From Nitrososphaerota archaeon (GTDB lineage: Archaea > Thermoproteota > Nitrososphaeria > Nitrososphaerales > UBA57), in assembly GCA_016180375.1 (NCBI GenBank), contig JACPBJ010000068.1, forward strand, positions 1 to 20,277: DNA of 20,277 nucleotides, in the 5' to 3' direction. A program made the translations under genes and the position numbers. Of this stretch, positions 1 to 8,045 are shown in pieces. Positions within the stretch are counted from its first letter, which is position 1. Every line of letters starts with the position of its first letter. The notes under the pieces were generated by a model. The model worked only from the letters and a program-made list of their open reading frames with translations, made no database searches and was not told the origin of the DNA.

Positions 1-28
1 GACTAATTCTATGCAGGGGCGTGCTATC

Positions 29-43
29 CCCCTATACTAGGGG
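29..43. repeat. Short perfect hairpin, CCCCTA-TAC-TAGGGG
   Basis: A perfect 6-bp inverted repeat (CCCCTA / TAGGGG) with a 3-nt loop. It lies between two copies of GGGCGTGCT (17-25 and 58-66), and the second copy runs into five T residues (66-70). The hairpin plus T-run could mark the 3' end of a transcript from outside the window, but a terminator role is not established. Confidence 0.35.
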
Positions 44-207
44 AGTCATGCGTGTGCGGGCGTGCTTTTTGCAAATAGAACTGTAAGCTGTCTGCTCTAA
101 TACTCTAGTGGTTTACTCAAGTACCCATCTTTCTTTATATTGTCTTCCCTTAGGTACATAACAATCAGAGGGGAGCTGCTATTGCAGGAGAGCAGAATAA
201 CAGTAAA

Positions 208-217
208 TCTTAAAAAT
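208..217 (+). promoter_or_regulatory. Putative TATA box of thermosome gene
   Basis: TCTTAAAAAT lies about 45 nt upstream of the ATG at 257. Archaeal transcription normally starts about 25 nt downstream of the TATA centre, which predicts a start near 238 and a leader of roughly 20 nt. A second A/T-rich element, TTTATAT at 134-140, could be a distal promoter. Confidence 0.45.
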
Positions 218-256
218 CGCTCTATTACAGTTAGATACTAACAAAAAGTGATTAAT

Positions 257-1927
257 ATGTCCACAACCGCATATCCCGCTGTAACAGCATCCGGTCAGCC
301 GGTGCTGATTCTTAAGGAAGGCAGCTCCCAGACAAAGGGGAGAGACGCTCAGAGAAACAACATAGTAGCCGCAAAGCTCGTAGCTGGAATTGTAAGAAGC
401 TCTCTTGGTCCAAGAGGGATGGACAAGATGCTCGTTGATAGCATGGGCGACGTTACCATAACAAATGACGGCGCAACAATTCTCAAAGAACTTGACATTC
501 AGCATCCCGCTGCGAAGATGCTCGTCGAGATTGCCAAGGCTACGGACAGCGAAGTCGGCGACGGAACCACTTCTGCAGTAGTTTTTGCTGGTGCTTTGAT
601 CGAAAAGGCTGAAGAACTCCTCGACAAAGATGTCCATCCAACGATAGTTGTCGATGGTTACAAGAAGGCCGCTACACAAGCTCAGAAGATTCTTGAAAAG
701 ATTTCTATTAAGGTTCCTCCAAGCGACAGAGAATGGTTGCTCAGGATTGCGAAGACGAGTATGGTAACCAAACTTGTTTCGAGGGAGGCAGTCGCTCTTG
801 CCGAGCATGTCGTAGATGCGCTTCTGCACGTTGCTGAGAAATCAGGAACCGTCTACAAGGTAGACATAGATGATGTTAAGGTTGAGAAAAAGTCAGGCGG
901 CTCGATAAAGGACACCAGCCTGATCAGGGGGATCGTTCTGGATAAAGAAGTTGTGCATGCAGGCATGCCAAAGAAGGTAGTAAACGCAAAGATTGCGCTG
1001 ATCAATGCCCCGCTGGAGATTGAGAAAACAGAATTTGATGCGAAGATCAACATAAGCAATCCGGAGCAGATCAAGGCATTCCTTGACGAAGAGAACAAGA
1101 TGCTCAAGGACATGGCGGATAAGATAGTCAAGGTGGGCGCAAGCGTCGTAATCTGCCAGAAGGGCGTTGATGACATAGCACAGCACTACATGGCCAAGGC
1201 AGGAGTTCTCGCAGTAAGACGTGTCAAAGAGAGCGATCTGACCAAATTAGCAAAAGCCACCGGAGGTCGAGTCGTAACCAATCTTGATGACCTAGGACCC
1301 AAAGACTTGGGTTCGGCCGCAACAGTCGAAGAGAGGAAGATCGAGGAAGACAAGTGGGTCTTCATTGAAGGCTGCAAGAATCCAAAGGCTGTTACCATCC
1401 TCGCCAGAGGAGGCACCCAGCGCATTGTCGACGAAGCAGAGAGAGCACTCCATGACGCCTTGATGGTGGTAAAGGATGTTCTCCAAAAACCGGCAATAGT
1501 TGTTGGCGGCGGGGCGCCTGAAGCCGAACTTGCTCACCAATTAAGAGAATACTCAACAACTCTTGGAGGAAGAGAACAGTTAGCTGTTCAAAAATTCGCT
1601 GAAGCTCTTGAAGCGATAACTATAGCACTAGCCGAGAATGCTGGTCTAGATCCCATAGATACACAAGTGGAACTGAGAGCAGCTCACAGCCAAGGCAAGA
1701 AGTGGTATGGAGTTGGCGCGCTATCAGGCAAAGTCGAGGACATGGAAGCTGTAGGAGTCTATGAGCCCTCTGTAGTCAAGGAGCAGATCATAAGTTCAGC
1801 AACCGAGGCTGCTTCCATGATACTGCGAATCGATGATGTCATAGCCTCCAGCAAAATGAAGCAGCCAATGCCTGGTGGGCACGGCGAAGGCGGTATGGGC
1901 CCGATGGGCGGAATGGGAGAAGACTAG
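257..1927 (+). CDS. ths: Thermosome subunit (group II chaperonin)
   Basis: An ATP-dependent cytosolic chaperonin subunit, which in this family assembles into a double ring with a built-in lid and folds proteins. Visible signatures, numbered from a GTG at 248: the TCP-1 motif GPRGMDK at 54-60, NDGATIL at 73-79, the ATP-binding/hydrolysis motif GDGTTS at 104-109, and the late nucleotide-binding motif VGGGAPE near 417. The C-terminus is the Gly/Met-rich tail typical of thermosomes. The length of about 556 residues is normal. I prefer the ATG at 257 because AAGTGATT (246-253) resembles a Shine-Dalgarno (SD) sequence 3 nt before it. The GTG at 248 would add three residues. The gene stands alone with its own promoter. 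Only one subunit gene is present here, so the ring composition cannot be judged. Confidence 0.97.
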   Translation: MSTTAYPAVTASGQPVLILKEGSSQTKGRDAQRNNIVAAKLVAGIVRSSLGPRGMDKMLVDSMGDVTITNDGATILKELDIQHPAAKMLVEIAKATDSEVGDGTTSAVVFAGALIEKAEELLDKDVHPTIVVDGYKKAATQAQKILEKISIKVPPSDREWLLRIAKTSMVTKLVSREAVALAEHVVDALLHVAEKSGTVYKVDIDDVKVEKKSGGSIKDTSLIRGIVLDKEVVHAGMPKKVVNAKIALINAPLEIEKTEFDAKINISNPEQIKAFLDEENKMLKDMADKIVKVGASVVICQKGVDDIAQHYMAKAGVLAVRRVKESDLTKLAKATGGRVVTNLDDLGPKDLGSAATVEERKIEEDKWVFIEGCKNPKAVTILARGGTQRIVDEAERALHDALMVVKDVLQKPAIVVGGGAPEAELAHQLREYSTTLGGREQLAVQKFAEALEAITIALAENAGLDPIDTQVELRAAHSQGKKWYGVGALSGKVEDMEAVGVYEPSVVKEQIISSATEAASMILRIDDVIASSKMKQPMPGGHGEGGMGPMGGMGED

Positions 1928-1936
1928 CCCTCCCAT

Positions 1937-1945
1937 TCTTTTCTG
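1937..1945 (+). terminator. T-rich tract after thermosome
   Basis: TTCTTTTCT starts 9 nt after the thermosome stop codon. Archaeal termination commonly uses such pyrimidine/T-rich runs without a hairpin. Its position between two separately promoted genes supports the call, but the run is short. Confidence 0.35.
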
Positions 1946-1978
1946 AATAATACACTCAAGGATAGAATCTGAAAAAAG

Positions 1979-1988
1979 GATAAAAAGG
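1979..1988 (+). promoter_or_regulatory. TATA box of the peptide transporter operon
   Basis: GATAAAAAGG is preceded by a purine-rich run (1971-1978) that could serve as a BRE. Its centre is about 27 nt upstream of the GTG start at 2010, which predicts an essentially leaderless mRNA. This spacing also supports that GTG as the start codon. Confidence 0.6.
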
Positions 1989-2009
1989 CGGACAACTTCT
2001 TAGCAAACC

Positions 2010-4583
2010 GTGAACTATCGAAAGATAGTCGGTCTAATTCTGGTATTCGGTTTCCTTCTCGCTGGAGTATCTCCAAACCTTCAAGTCTATGCACAGGAGC
2101 AAAGAAGAGGTCCGTATCTCGATGAAATAACTTTCGTCCACTACTTGGACGAGCAAATAGCTGCTAAAGAGGTCGAGGCAGGAAACATTCAGGCGTACTT
2201 CTGGAGGATCCCTCTGGAAGTTGCTGATGGCATGAAGAAGGATCCCAATGTCGTTGTAACAGAATCGCCTGGAGGTATGTGGAGCCTAGTTCTGAACCCT
2301 GTAGCGACTGAAAAGTTCAATCCCTTCTCGATCAGGGAAGTAAGATATGCGTTAAACCTCCTCGTAAACAGAGAATTCTTGGTCAATGAAATTCTGCGCG
2401 GATACGGATCTGCTCAAATTGCAGTCTATGGAATTTACGACCCCGACTACCTCGTAATCGCAGATGAAATCGATGCTCTTAACATAAAGTACAACCCAGA
2501 GCTCGCCAACCAGATGATCAACGATGCTATGACGAAGGCTGCTGCTCAGAAAGTGCAGGGCAAGTGGATGATGAATAACGAGCCTGTGACGATAAAGTTC
2601 TTCATAAGAAGTGATGACTTAAGGAGGACTGCGGTAGGAGGTGCAGTCGCATCTGGCTTAGAAAATGCGGGTTTCACCGTAGAGAAGATCTTTGGAGATC
2701 TTACGAAAGCATTTGAGGTTGTATATGGCTCGGATCCCAAGGAAGCGCAATGGCACATGTATACGGAGGGCTGGGGACGCTCAGGATTCTTGAGATATGA
2801 TACTGTCATATTTGCACAGATGTATGCACCTTGGTTCGGCAATATGCCAGGCTGGGGAGAGCCGTCATACACTGGGTATCAGCATGCAGAGCTTGATGAT
2901 TTGAGCAAGAGAGTTTCTACCAGTAACTTCACTTCCAAAGCAGAGCGTGACGATATGATCAGAAAAATCGTACTCGAAGGAATGAGAGAATCCGTGAGAA
3001 TATTCTTGGTGAGCCAGATTGAGCCTTACGTTGCTAACAAGAACTTCAAAGGGACGGTCAACGACTTTGGAGCAGGTCTAAAAACTAGGTTTACCGTCGT
3101 AAATGGGAGACTGAGCGATGCGCAAGGTGGCTCTGTCAAGATAGGGATGAAGCAAATTTATCAGGGCTCTTGGAATGGAAAAGCAGGGATAAAGGATTCG
3201 TACTCGCAGATGATATGGAACGGGCTTAATGAACCTAGTAGCTGGACAAACCCACATACAGGCGATATTATCACGACCGACAAGACAGGTAGCAGGATCA
3301 TCACAGTTGCCGAAAAGAGAAGTGCAGAGACCGCGGGCCCAAAGGGAAGGCTGGATGTTCCCGCCGATGCGCTCAATTGGGATCGAACCTCACAGTCTTT
3401 CAAGGCGGTAGGACCCGGGGTTAAGGCTACCTCGAAGATTACGTCAGAGATGAGCTTCTTCAACTGGCACCATGGTACGCCTATGAACAGAGCTGATGTG
3501 CTGTATGGCATATACTTTTTCCAGCAGTGGGGTCTGAGCAAGAGCGGTGAGCCCACCTTCGACCCTGAGTATACTTCTCAATCTGAGCCAGGTGCAAAGC
3601 TCTTTAAGGGAATAAGGTTCACTGGAGACAATAGGGTGGAAGTTTACGTCGATTATTGGCACTTCGACACCAACTACATAGCAGATTCAGGAGGCGTTGG
3701 AGCAAGCATGCCTTGGGAAATCGACGCGGCTTCTGAAAAAGTTGTTGTAGACAAGAAGGCCGCATTTTCGCGTACTGGAGCGACCGCCGGGAAAGTTCCC
3801 TGGCTTTCACTAATAATAAAGAGCGACGCTGATCTAGTCAAAGCGGCATTGCAGGACATGAAGAACAAGGGTACTATACCACCTGCGCTTCAGGGAGTCG
3901 TGACAAGAGAAGAGGCCACAAGGAGGTACGATGCCGCCATCAAGTGGATTGAAGAGAAAGGCCACGCAATAATTAGCAACGGGCCATTCTACCTTGTTGG
4001 GTACAATCCAGATGCACGAACTATCACAATTAGAAGAAACACGGACCCAACCTATCCTATCGCACTAGGGGTCTGGAAGGATTTTGAGGTAGCAAGAGTT
4101 GCACAGATCAAGAGTGCACAGGTACCATCTCCTCTCGAAGCAGGGAAGCCTGCATCGGTGAAGATCAACATAGACATAGGAAACCAGCCAAGTGCAGAGG
4201 CTCAAGTCGCGTACAGAATTGTAGATGGACAGGGTAATACCGTTCTGAAGGGAGAAGCCAAAGCGGCTCAGCCTACTGGAACATACGAAATAGCGTTAGC
4301 CAGTCCTGACACTTCGAAGCTCAGTGTTGGATCGTATCAGCTAAAACTATTCGCTACAAGTCCGAAGGCCATCAAACCTGACGTCTATCAAACTTCGTTC
4401 TTGGTCTCACCGCCGTTCGTCGCACCTGAAATACCGAAGTCGCCGACTCCCGAAAAACCAGTTACACCTCCTCAACCAACAGTCGGAATGGAGACTACTG
4501 TAGTAATAGGACTAGTCGTTGCCATCATAGCAGTAGGCGCTGGTATCGCATTAGCTAGAGGCAGGAAGAAACCAGCGACATAG
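2010..4583 (+). CDS. ABC transporter binding protein, SBP_bac_5-like, apparently permuted
   Basis: Cell-surface receptor of a peptide/oligosaccharide-type importer. Residues 1-28 form a Sec-type signal peptide (hydrophobic core 7-20, likely cleaved after VYA). There is no lipobox Cys. Residues 34-365 resemble the C-terminal half of SBP_bac_5 proteins: PYLDEITF at 35-42, then EAGNIQAYF, the VRYALNLLVNREFLV stretch at 111-125, and the GLENAGFTVE stretch at 216-225. Residues 374-695 resemble the N-terminal half: FNWHHGTPMNRADVLYGI at 484-501 and SNGPFYLVGY at 656-665 followed by the Arg/Asn strand. The order is thus swapped relative to DppA/OppA. Residues 698-799 look like a beta-sandwich. Residues 801-824 form a Pro-rich stalk, and about 830-849 is a membrane helix followed by a basic tail, so the protein is C-terminally anchored as in Sulfolobus peptide-class binding proteins. 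At 857 residues it is longer than the usual 500-600. The ligand is unknown. Confidence 0.9.
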   Translation: MNYRKIVGLILVFGFLLAGVSPNLQVYAQEQRRGPYLDEITFVHYLDEQIAAKEVEAGNIQAYFWRIPLEVADGMKKDPNVVVTESPGGMWSLVLNPVATEKFNPFSIREVRYALNLLVNREFLVNEILRGYGSAQIAVYGIYDPDYLVIADEIDALNIKYNPELANQMINDAMTKAAAQKVQGKWMMNNEPVTIKFFIRSDDLRRTAVGGAVASGLENAGFTVEKIFGDLTKAFEVVYGSDPKEAQWHMYTEGWGRSGFLRYDTVIFAQMYAPWFGNMPGWGEPSYTGYQHAELDDLSKRVSTSNFTSKAERDDMIRKIVLEGMRESVRIFLVSQIEPYVANKNFKGTVNDFGAGLKTRFTVVNGRLSDAQGGSVKIGMKQIYQGSWNGKAGIKDSYSQMIWNGLNEPSSWTNPHTGDIITTDKTGSRIITVAEKRSAETAGPKGRLDVPADALNWDRTSQSFKAVGPGVKATSKITSEMSFFNWHHGTPMNRADVLYGIYFFQQWGLSKSGEPTFDPEYTSQSEPGAKLFKGIRFTGDNRVEVYVDYWHFDTNYIADSGGVGASMPWEIDAASEKVVVDKKAAFSRTGATAGKVPWLSLIIKSDADLVKAALQDMKNKGTIPPALQGVVTREEATRRYDAAIKWIEEKGHAIISNGPFYLVGYNPDARTITIRRNTDPTYPIALGVWKDFEVARVAQIKSAQVPSPLEAGKPASVKINIDIGNQPSAEAQVAYRIVDGQGNTVLKGEAKAAQPTGTYEIALASPDTSKLSVGSYQLKLFATSPKAIKPDVYQTSFLVSPPFVAPEIPKSPTPEKPVTPPQPTVGMETTVVIGLVVAIIAVGAGIALARGRKKPAT

Positions 4584-4604
4584 CCCCAAAAGAAAGGGAA
4601 GAAA

Positions 4605-5666
4605 TTGGGGCTCGGGAGGTTCGTCGTAACTAGGACTCTAAATCTAGTTCTCGTACTGTTCGCTGTACTTTTTCTGACAATAGCCCTTGCGGGCCCTGCC
4701 ACTGACAACGTGCTTAAGAGAGGCGTCGGCATCTTCGTAAAGCAGGATATAGCATTCACATGCGGCAAGCAGAATCCTCCAGCATTCTGCAGGGATGCAA
4801 ATGCCATACAGGAACAGGTTCGAACAATGACCGCTCGGGAGATAGAGAATCTTGGTCTCAATGAACCATGGTGGGCTCCAAAGAGACTTTGGTATAGTCT
4901 CTACAGCCTTGCAACGCTCAACTTGGGAGAAGCGTATTTTCTAAGAAGCTATGGTGGTTCTAGCGTGGTAAGGGACATTATTGTCGAAGCGATCCCCAAG
5001 ACAATTCTCCTTTTCACCACTTCAACGATATTGAGCCTCATCATCGGTTTGTTCATTGGGATAAGAGCAGCCAGAAAGCCGGGTGGCATTTTGGATAGGT
5101 TGACATCGACAATAGGTGTATCAAGCGGTGTTGTCCCAATCTGGTGGGTTGGAATCATCATGATAATCGTGTTCTCCTACGGCTTCAGAATTTTTCCAGC
5201 AAGGGCAACTCCATTATTAGCGCCTAGTGACCCTCAGTACATACCAGCTTTGCTTTATCACATGACACTTCCTTTAATCACGATTACAATGTTGGGATTT
5301 GGAGGTTGGGCCTATATCGTAAGGAACCTTGTGATAGGGATAATGCAGGAGGATTACATCACAGTTGCGATGGCCAAAGGGGTTCCGGAGCGAAATATTC
5401 TGTATGGACACGTATTAAGAAGCGCAGCGCCGCCTGTTGTTACGATCGTAGTTCTAAGCTTGTCAGGCTCGTTGAGTGGCGCTTTGATTACCGAAGCTGT
5501 CTTTGACTGGCCGGGCATGGGGCGGCTTATTTTCAATGCAATTGGAGCTTTAGATATTCCGATAATTCTCGGTGTCACCTATGTGTCAACAGCCGTATAT
5601 CTTGCAAGCATCTTTATTGCAGATGTATTATACGGGTTCTTCGACCCAAGAGTGAAGGCAGGTTGA
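4605..5666 (+). CDS. dppB: ABC transporter permease, DppB/OppB family
   Basis: Membrane permease of the importer. The first helix is at about 11-29. An outside loop at 30-130 follows, with the GLNEPWW and LNLGEAYF segments that match the family's lGLd.P and DLG.S positions. The remaining helices carry the inner-membrane permease domain. The EAA loop that contacts the ATPase is visible at about 250-275 (DYITVAMAKGVPERNILYGHVLRSA spans it, with the family's A..KG..... pattern). C53 and C62 lie in the outside loop and could form a disulfide. The length of 353 residues is slightly above the usual 310-340. The start is TTG, 21 nt after the binding-protein stop codon, with a weak purine-rich sequence before it. 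The gene symbol reflects family only; the substrate is not proven. Confidence 0.93.
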   Translation: MGLGRFVVTRTLNLVLVLFAVLFLTIALAGPATDNVLKRGVGIFVKQDIAFTCGKQNPPAFCRDANAIQEQVRTMTAREIENLGLNEPWWAPKRLWYSLYSLATLNLGEAYFLRSYGGSSVVRDIIVEAIPKTILLFTTSTILSLIIGLFIGIRAARKPGGILDRLTSTIGVSSGVVPIWWVGIIMIIVFSYGFRIFPARATPLLAPSDPQYIPALLYHMTLPLITITMLGFGGWAYIVRNLVIGIMQEDYITVAMAKGVPERNILYGHVLRSAAPPVVTIVVLSLSGSLSGALITEAVFDWPGMGRLIFNAIGALDIPIILGVTYVSTAVYLASIFIADVLYGFFDPRVKAG

Positions 5667-5675
5667 GATCGATTA

Positions 5676-7079
5676 GTGGCACAAAAGGGCGTTAGATCTC
5701 TATGGAGAGAGTTTGCGAAACAACCCGAGGGGATTCTGGGGTTTGCCATACTAGTGCTCCTAATAGGAGCATCCCTCATAGCGATAACTACGCTCCCTCA
5801 AGAGACATTCAGAGAATGGAGTAATCCTACATACTGGCAGAGGTATCCAAAAACCGCGGCTCCCTCGTGGACTAATCTTTTCTCCTCAAGTAAACAGCCA
5901 GAGCATCTAATTCTTCAAAGTCCTGCTATCGATGAGGATAGACTTGGAGGTATACGAAGAATAACACATACTTTTTCTTTGCAGTTTAATTATGACGATT
6001 TTCCGGGGGATTTTAATCTAAATTATGTCGTGCGGTATGGGTCAGTTCCTCCGCAAATTGAACTCAGGGTCGCAAGGCCAGATGGGGAAACTGTCGAACT
6101 CTTCAAAACGACAGCGCCCTCGCTTCCAGCCCAGTTAACGGCTTATCAATTCAACGGCACAATATCATCTCAAGATCGTATCCTCAGAGACACTGTCTTG
6201 CAGCAAGCTTCCAAACCAGCCTGTCCTCCGGGATCCTTGAATGATACACGGGCTAATGTTTTGCTCTTCCAAGTTGGTTGCGACAAACCAGGGAGATCCG
6301 GTTTGCTAAGAGGGCAATATCTATTCCAAGGCTCATTCTATCTCTTCGGTCAAGATGACCAAGTGGAAAGGTCTGAGCTGATAATTGGGGGCAAGGTTTT
6401 CGGAACGATGGGCACTGACGACTTGGGCCGAGACATATGGACTGGTGTTTTGTGGGGTACGCCTGTTGCCCTTTTCATAGGCCTTACTGTTTCCATACTG
6501 GGCACAGGGGTCGGGCTGATTTACGGAGTTACGAGCGGGTATTTTGGGGGGAAGACGGATGAAACTTTGATGCGCTTCAGTGACATTATCATATCTTTCC
6601 CTATTCTGTTCGTGCTCATAATTATTGCGGTTTCAACACGGATGACCCTCCCTCTGTTGATTTTGATTCTGGTCATATTTGGCTGGCCCGGTCTTGCAAA
6701 GGTTACACGAAGCATAGCTCTGCAGCTCAAGAATCTTCCATATGTTGAAGCATCGCAATTGATGGGTGCGTCAAGCAGCTGGGTAATGGTCAGGCACATA
6801 ATTCCACAAATTACTCCATATGTTATAGCAAGCGTGGCACTCACGGTGCCTGGACCAATACTTGCAGAAGCTGGTCTAAGCTTTCTTGGGCTAGGCGATC
6901 CTACTTTACCGACGTGGGGGAAGATACTGAATGACGCATATTCGTTTGGTGCGGGTGCTAGGCAGTTATGGTGGTGGATTCTTCCTCCTGGAGTAATGCT
7001 CGCCCTTACTGCAATATCCTTCGTTCTAATAGGCAATGCTCTGGACAAAGTCCTGAACCCCAAGATGAGGAAGGTATAG
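5676..7079 (+). CDS. dppC: ABC transporter permease, DppC/OppC family, with large extracytoplasmic insertion
   Basis: Second permease subunit. A cytosolic N-terminus leads into helix 1 at about 18-38. A long soluble segment follows at about 41-235, then the family motif FGTMGTDDLGRDIW at 242-255 and the transport domain. The EAA loop is the segment around LPYVEASQLMGASSSWVMVR, followed by the conserved LAEAGLSFLGLGDP and PTWGKIL stretches. Canonical DppC proteins have about 280-310 residues; this one has 467, and the excess is almost entirely the segment between helix 1 and the GTD..GRD motif. That segment is rich in alternating polar and hydrophobic residues, suggesting beta structure, and holds C183 and C202. 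The GTG start lies 9 nt after dppB, with AGGTTGAGATC just upstream as an SD-like site. Confidence 0.92.
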   Translation: MAQKGVRSLWREFAKQPEGILGFAILVLLIGASLIAITTLPQETFREWSNPTYWQRYPKTAAPSWTNLFSSSKQPEHLILQSPAIDEDRLGGIRRITHTFSLQFNYDDFPGDFNLNYVVRYGSVPPQIELRVARPDGETVELFKTTAPSLPAQLTAYQFNGTISSQDRILRDTVLQQASKPACPPGSLNDTRANVLLFQVGCDKPGRSGLLRGQYLFQGSFYLFGQDDQVERSELIIGGKVFGTMGTDDLGRDIWTGVLWGTPVALFIGLTVSILGTGVGLIYGVTSGYFGGKTDETLMRFSDIIISFPILFVLIIIAVSTRMTLPLLILILVIFGWPGLAKVTRSIALQLKNLPYVEASQLMGASSSWVMVRHIIPQITPYVIASVALTVPGPILAEAGLSFLGLGDPTLPTWGKILNDAYSFGAGARQLWWWILPPGVMLALTAISFVLIGNALDKVLNPKMRKV

Positions 7080-7080
7080 A

Positions 7081-8043
7081 TTGGCAGACCTCAGGGTAGA
7101 GAATCTAAAGGCGCATTTCTTCACAACATCGGGTACCGTGAAGGCTGTTGATGGAGTTTCTTTTTCGCTTAACGGGAAGTCTCTGGGGATTGCTGGGGAG
7201 TCCGGGTCAGGGAAGAGTACACTAGGTCTTGCACTCATGAAACTATTGCCTTCTCCAGGAAAGATAGTTTCGGGCTCTGTTTACTTGGAGGGGACTAACA
7301 TACTCGATGTTAAGGAGGAAGAGTTCAGATCGGAGATACGCTGGAAGAGGATTTCCATGGTCTTTCAGGGAGCGATGAACGCCATGAACCCAGTTTACAC
7401 CGTGGCATACCAACTGATTGAACCACTAAAGTACCATTCCGAGATCACAAAAGAGGAGGCATGGATGAAAGCGGAAGTCGCCTTGAGAGAAGTGGGACTT
7501 GATGTCAGCATCATGAACAGGTATCCCCACGAACTAAGCGGAGGGATGAAGCAAAGAGTTGTAATTGCGATGGCACTAATCCTGCGACCTCAGATTGTCA
7601 TAGCAGACGAGCCTACAACCGCTCTCGACGTTATTGTACAGGCGCAAGTGATCAACCTGCTTAAGAGACTGAAGAAGGAACTCGGCCTGTCAATAATAAT
7701 GATAACTCATGATCTGAGCGTCATTTCAGAACTTGCTGACATAGTTGGCATCATGTATGCAGGGGAACTTGTAGAAATCGGGCCTGCTGAGCAAATTTAC
7801 GGCGACCCAAAGCATCCCTACACTCAGAAGCTTCTAAATGCCGTTCCTAGACTGCATGGCAAACATACCAAACTCGAATCAATTCCTGGAGCTCCTCCCG
7901 ATTTAAAGAGCCCTCCACCTGGTTGCAGGTTTCACCCAAGGTGCCCTTACGTCATGGATGTCTGCAGAATAGAAGATCCACCATACTTCGACTTTAAGAA
8001 CGAGCAGAGGGCTAAGTGCTGGCTGTACAAGGAAAAGGCCTGA
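7081..8043 (+). CDS. dppD: Peptide-type ABC transporter ATP-binding protein, DppD/OppD family
   Basis: One of two ATPases powering the importer on the cytosolic face. Walker A GESGSGKST is at 39-47, Q-loop Gln is at 96, the ABC signature LSGGMKQR is at 152-159, Walker B VIADEP is at 173-178, followed by ALD (D-loop) and ITHD (H-loop). The C-terminal oligo/dipeptide extension HPYTQKLLNAVP is followed by four cysteines at 282, 288, 295 and 313. This spacing matches the Cys motif of DppD-type ATPases, for which a [4Fe-4S] cluster has been reported. The TTG start is one base after the dppC stop codon, with GAGGAAGGT just upstream, so the genes are probably translationally coupled. Confidence 0.95.
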   Translation: MADLRVENLKAHFFTTSGTVKAVDGVSFSLNGKSLGIAGESGSGKSTLGLALMKLLPSPGKIVSGSVYLEGTNILDVKEEEFRSEIRWKRISMVFQGAMNAMNPVYTVAYQLIEPLKYHSEITKEEAWMKAEVALREVGLDVSIMNRYPHELSGGMKQRVVIAMALILRPQIVIADEPTTALDVIVQAQVINLLKRLKKELGLSIIMITHDLSVISELADIVGIMYAGELVEIGPAEQIYGDPKHPYTQKLLNAVPRLHGKHTKLESIPGAPPDLKSPPPGCRFHPRCPYVMDVCRIEDPPYFDFKNEQRAKCWLYKEKA

Positions 8044-8045
8044 AA

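Larger units (their letters stand above)
1..247. other. Non-coding 5' region upstream of thermosome
   Basis: No convincing coding frame crosses this stretch. Two plus-strand frames stop by about position 40, the third closes near 112, and the minus frames also close quickly. It contains a short hairpin (29-43), a 9-nt direct repeat ending in a T-run (17-25 and 58-66), and two A/T-rich TATA-like elements (134-140 and 208-217). I could fold no tRNA cloverleaf from it. It is probably the intergenic and promoter region of the thermosome gene, perhaps with the 3' end of an upstream transcript. Confidence 0.6.

Noticed and set aside
179..829. 216-codon open frame on the minus strand
   Set aside because: It lies opposite the highly conserved thermosome coding sequence and its translation resembles no protein family; a shadow frame.
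6521..7063. 180-codon open frame on the minus strand
   Set aside because: It lies fully opposite the conserved permease domain of dppC; a shadow frame.
8016..8045. GTG start for dppF inside dppD
   Set aside because: Ten extra residues with no family match; the ATG at 8046 is directly after the dppD stop and has a purine-rich site upstream.
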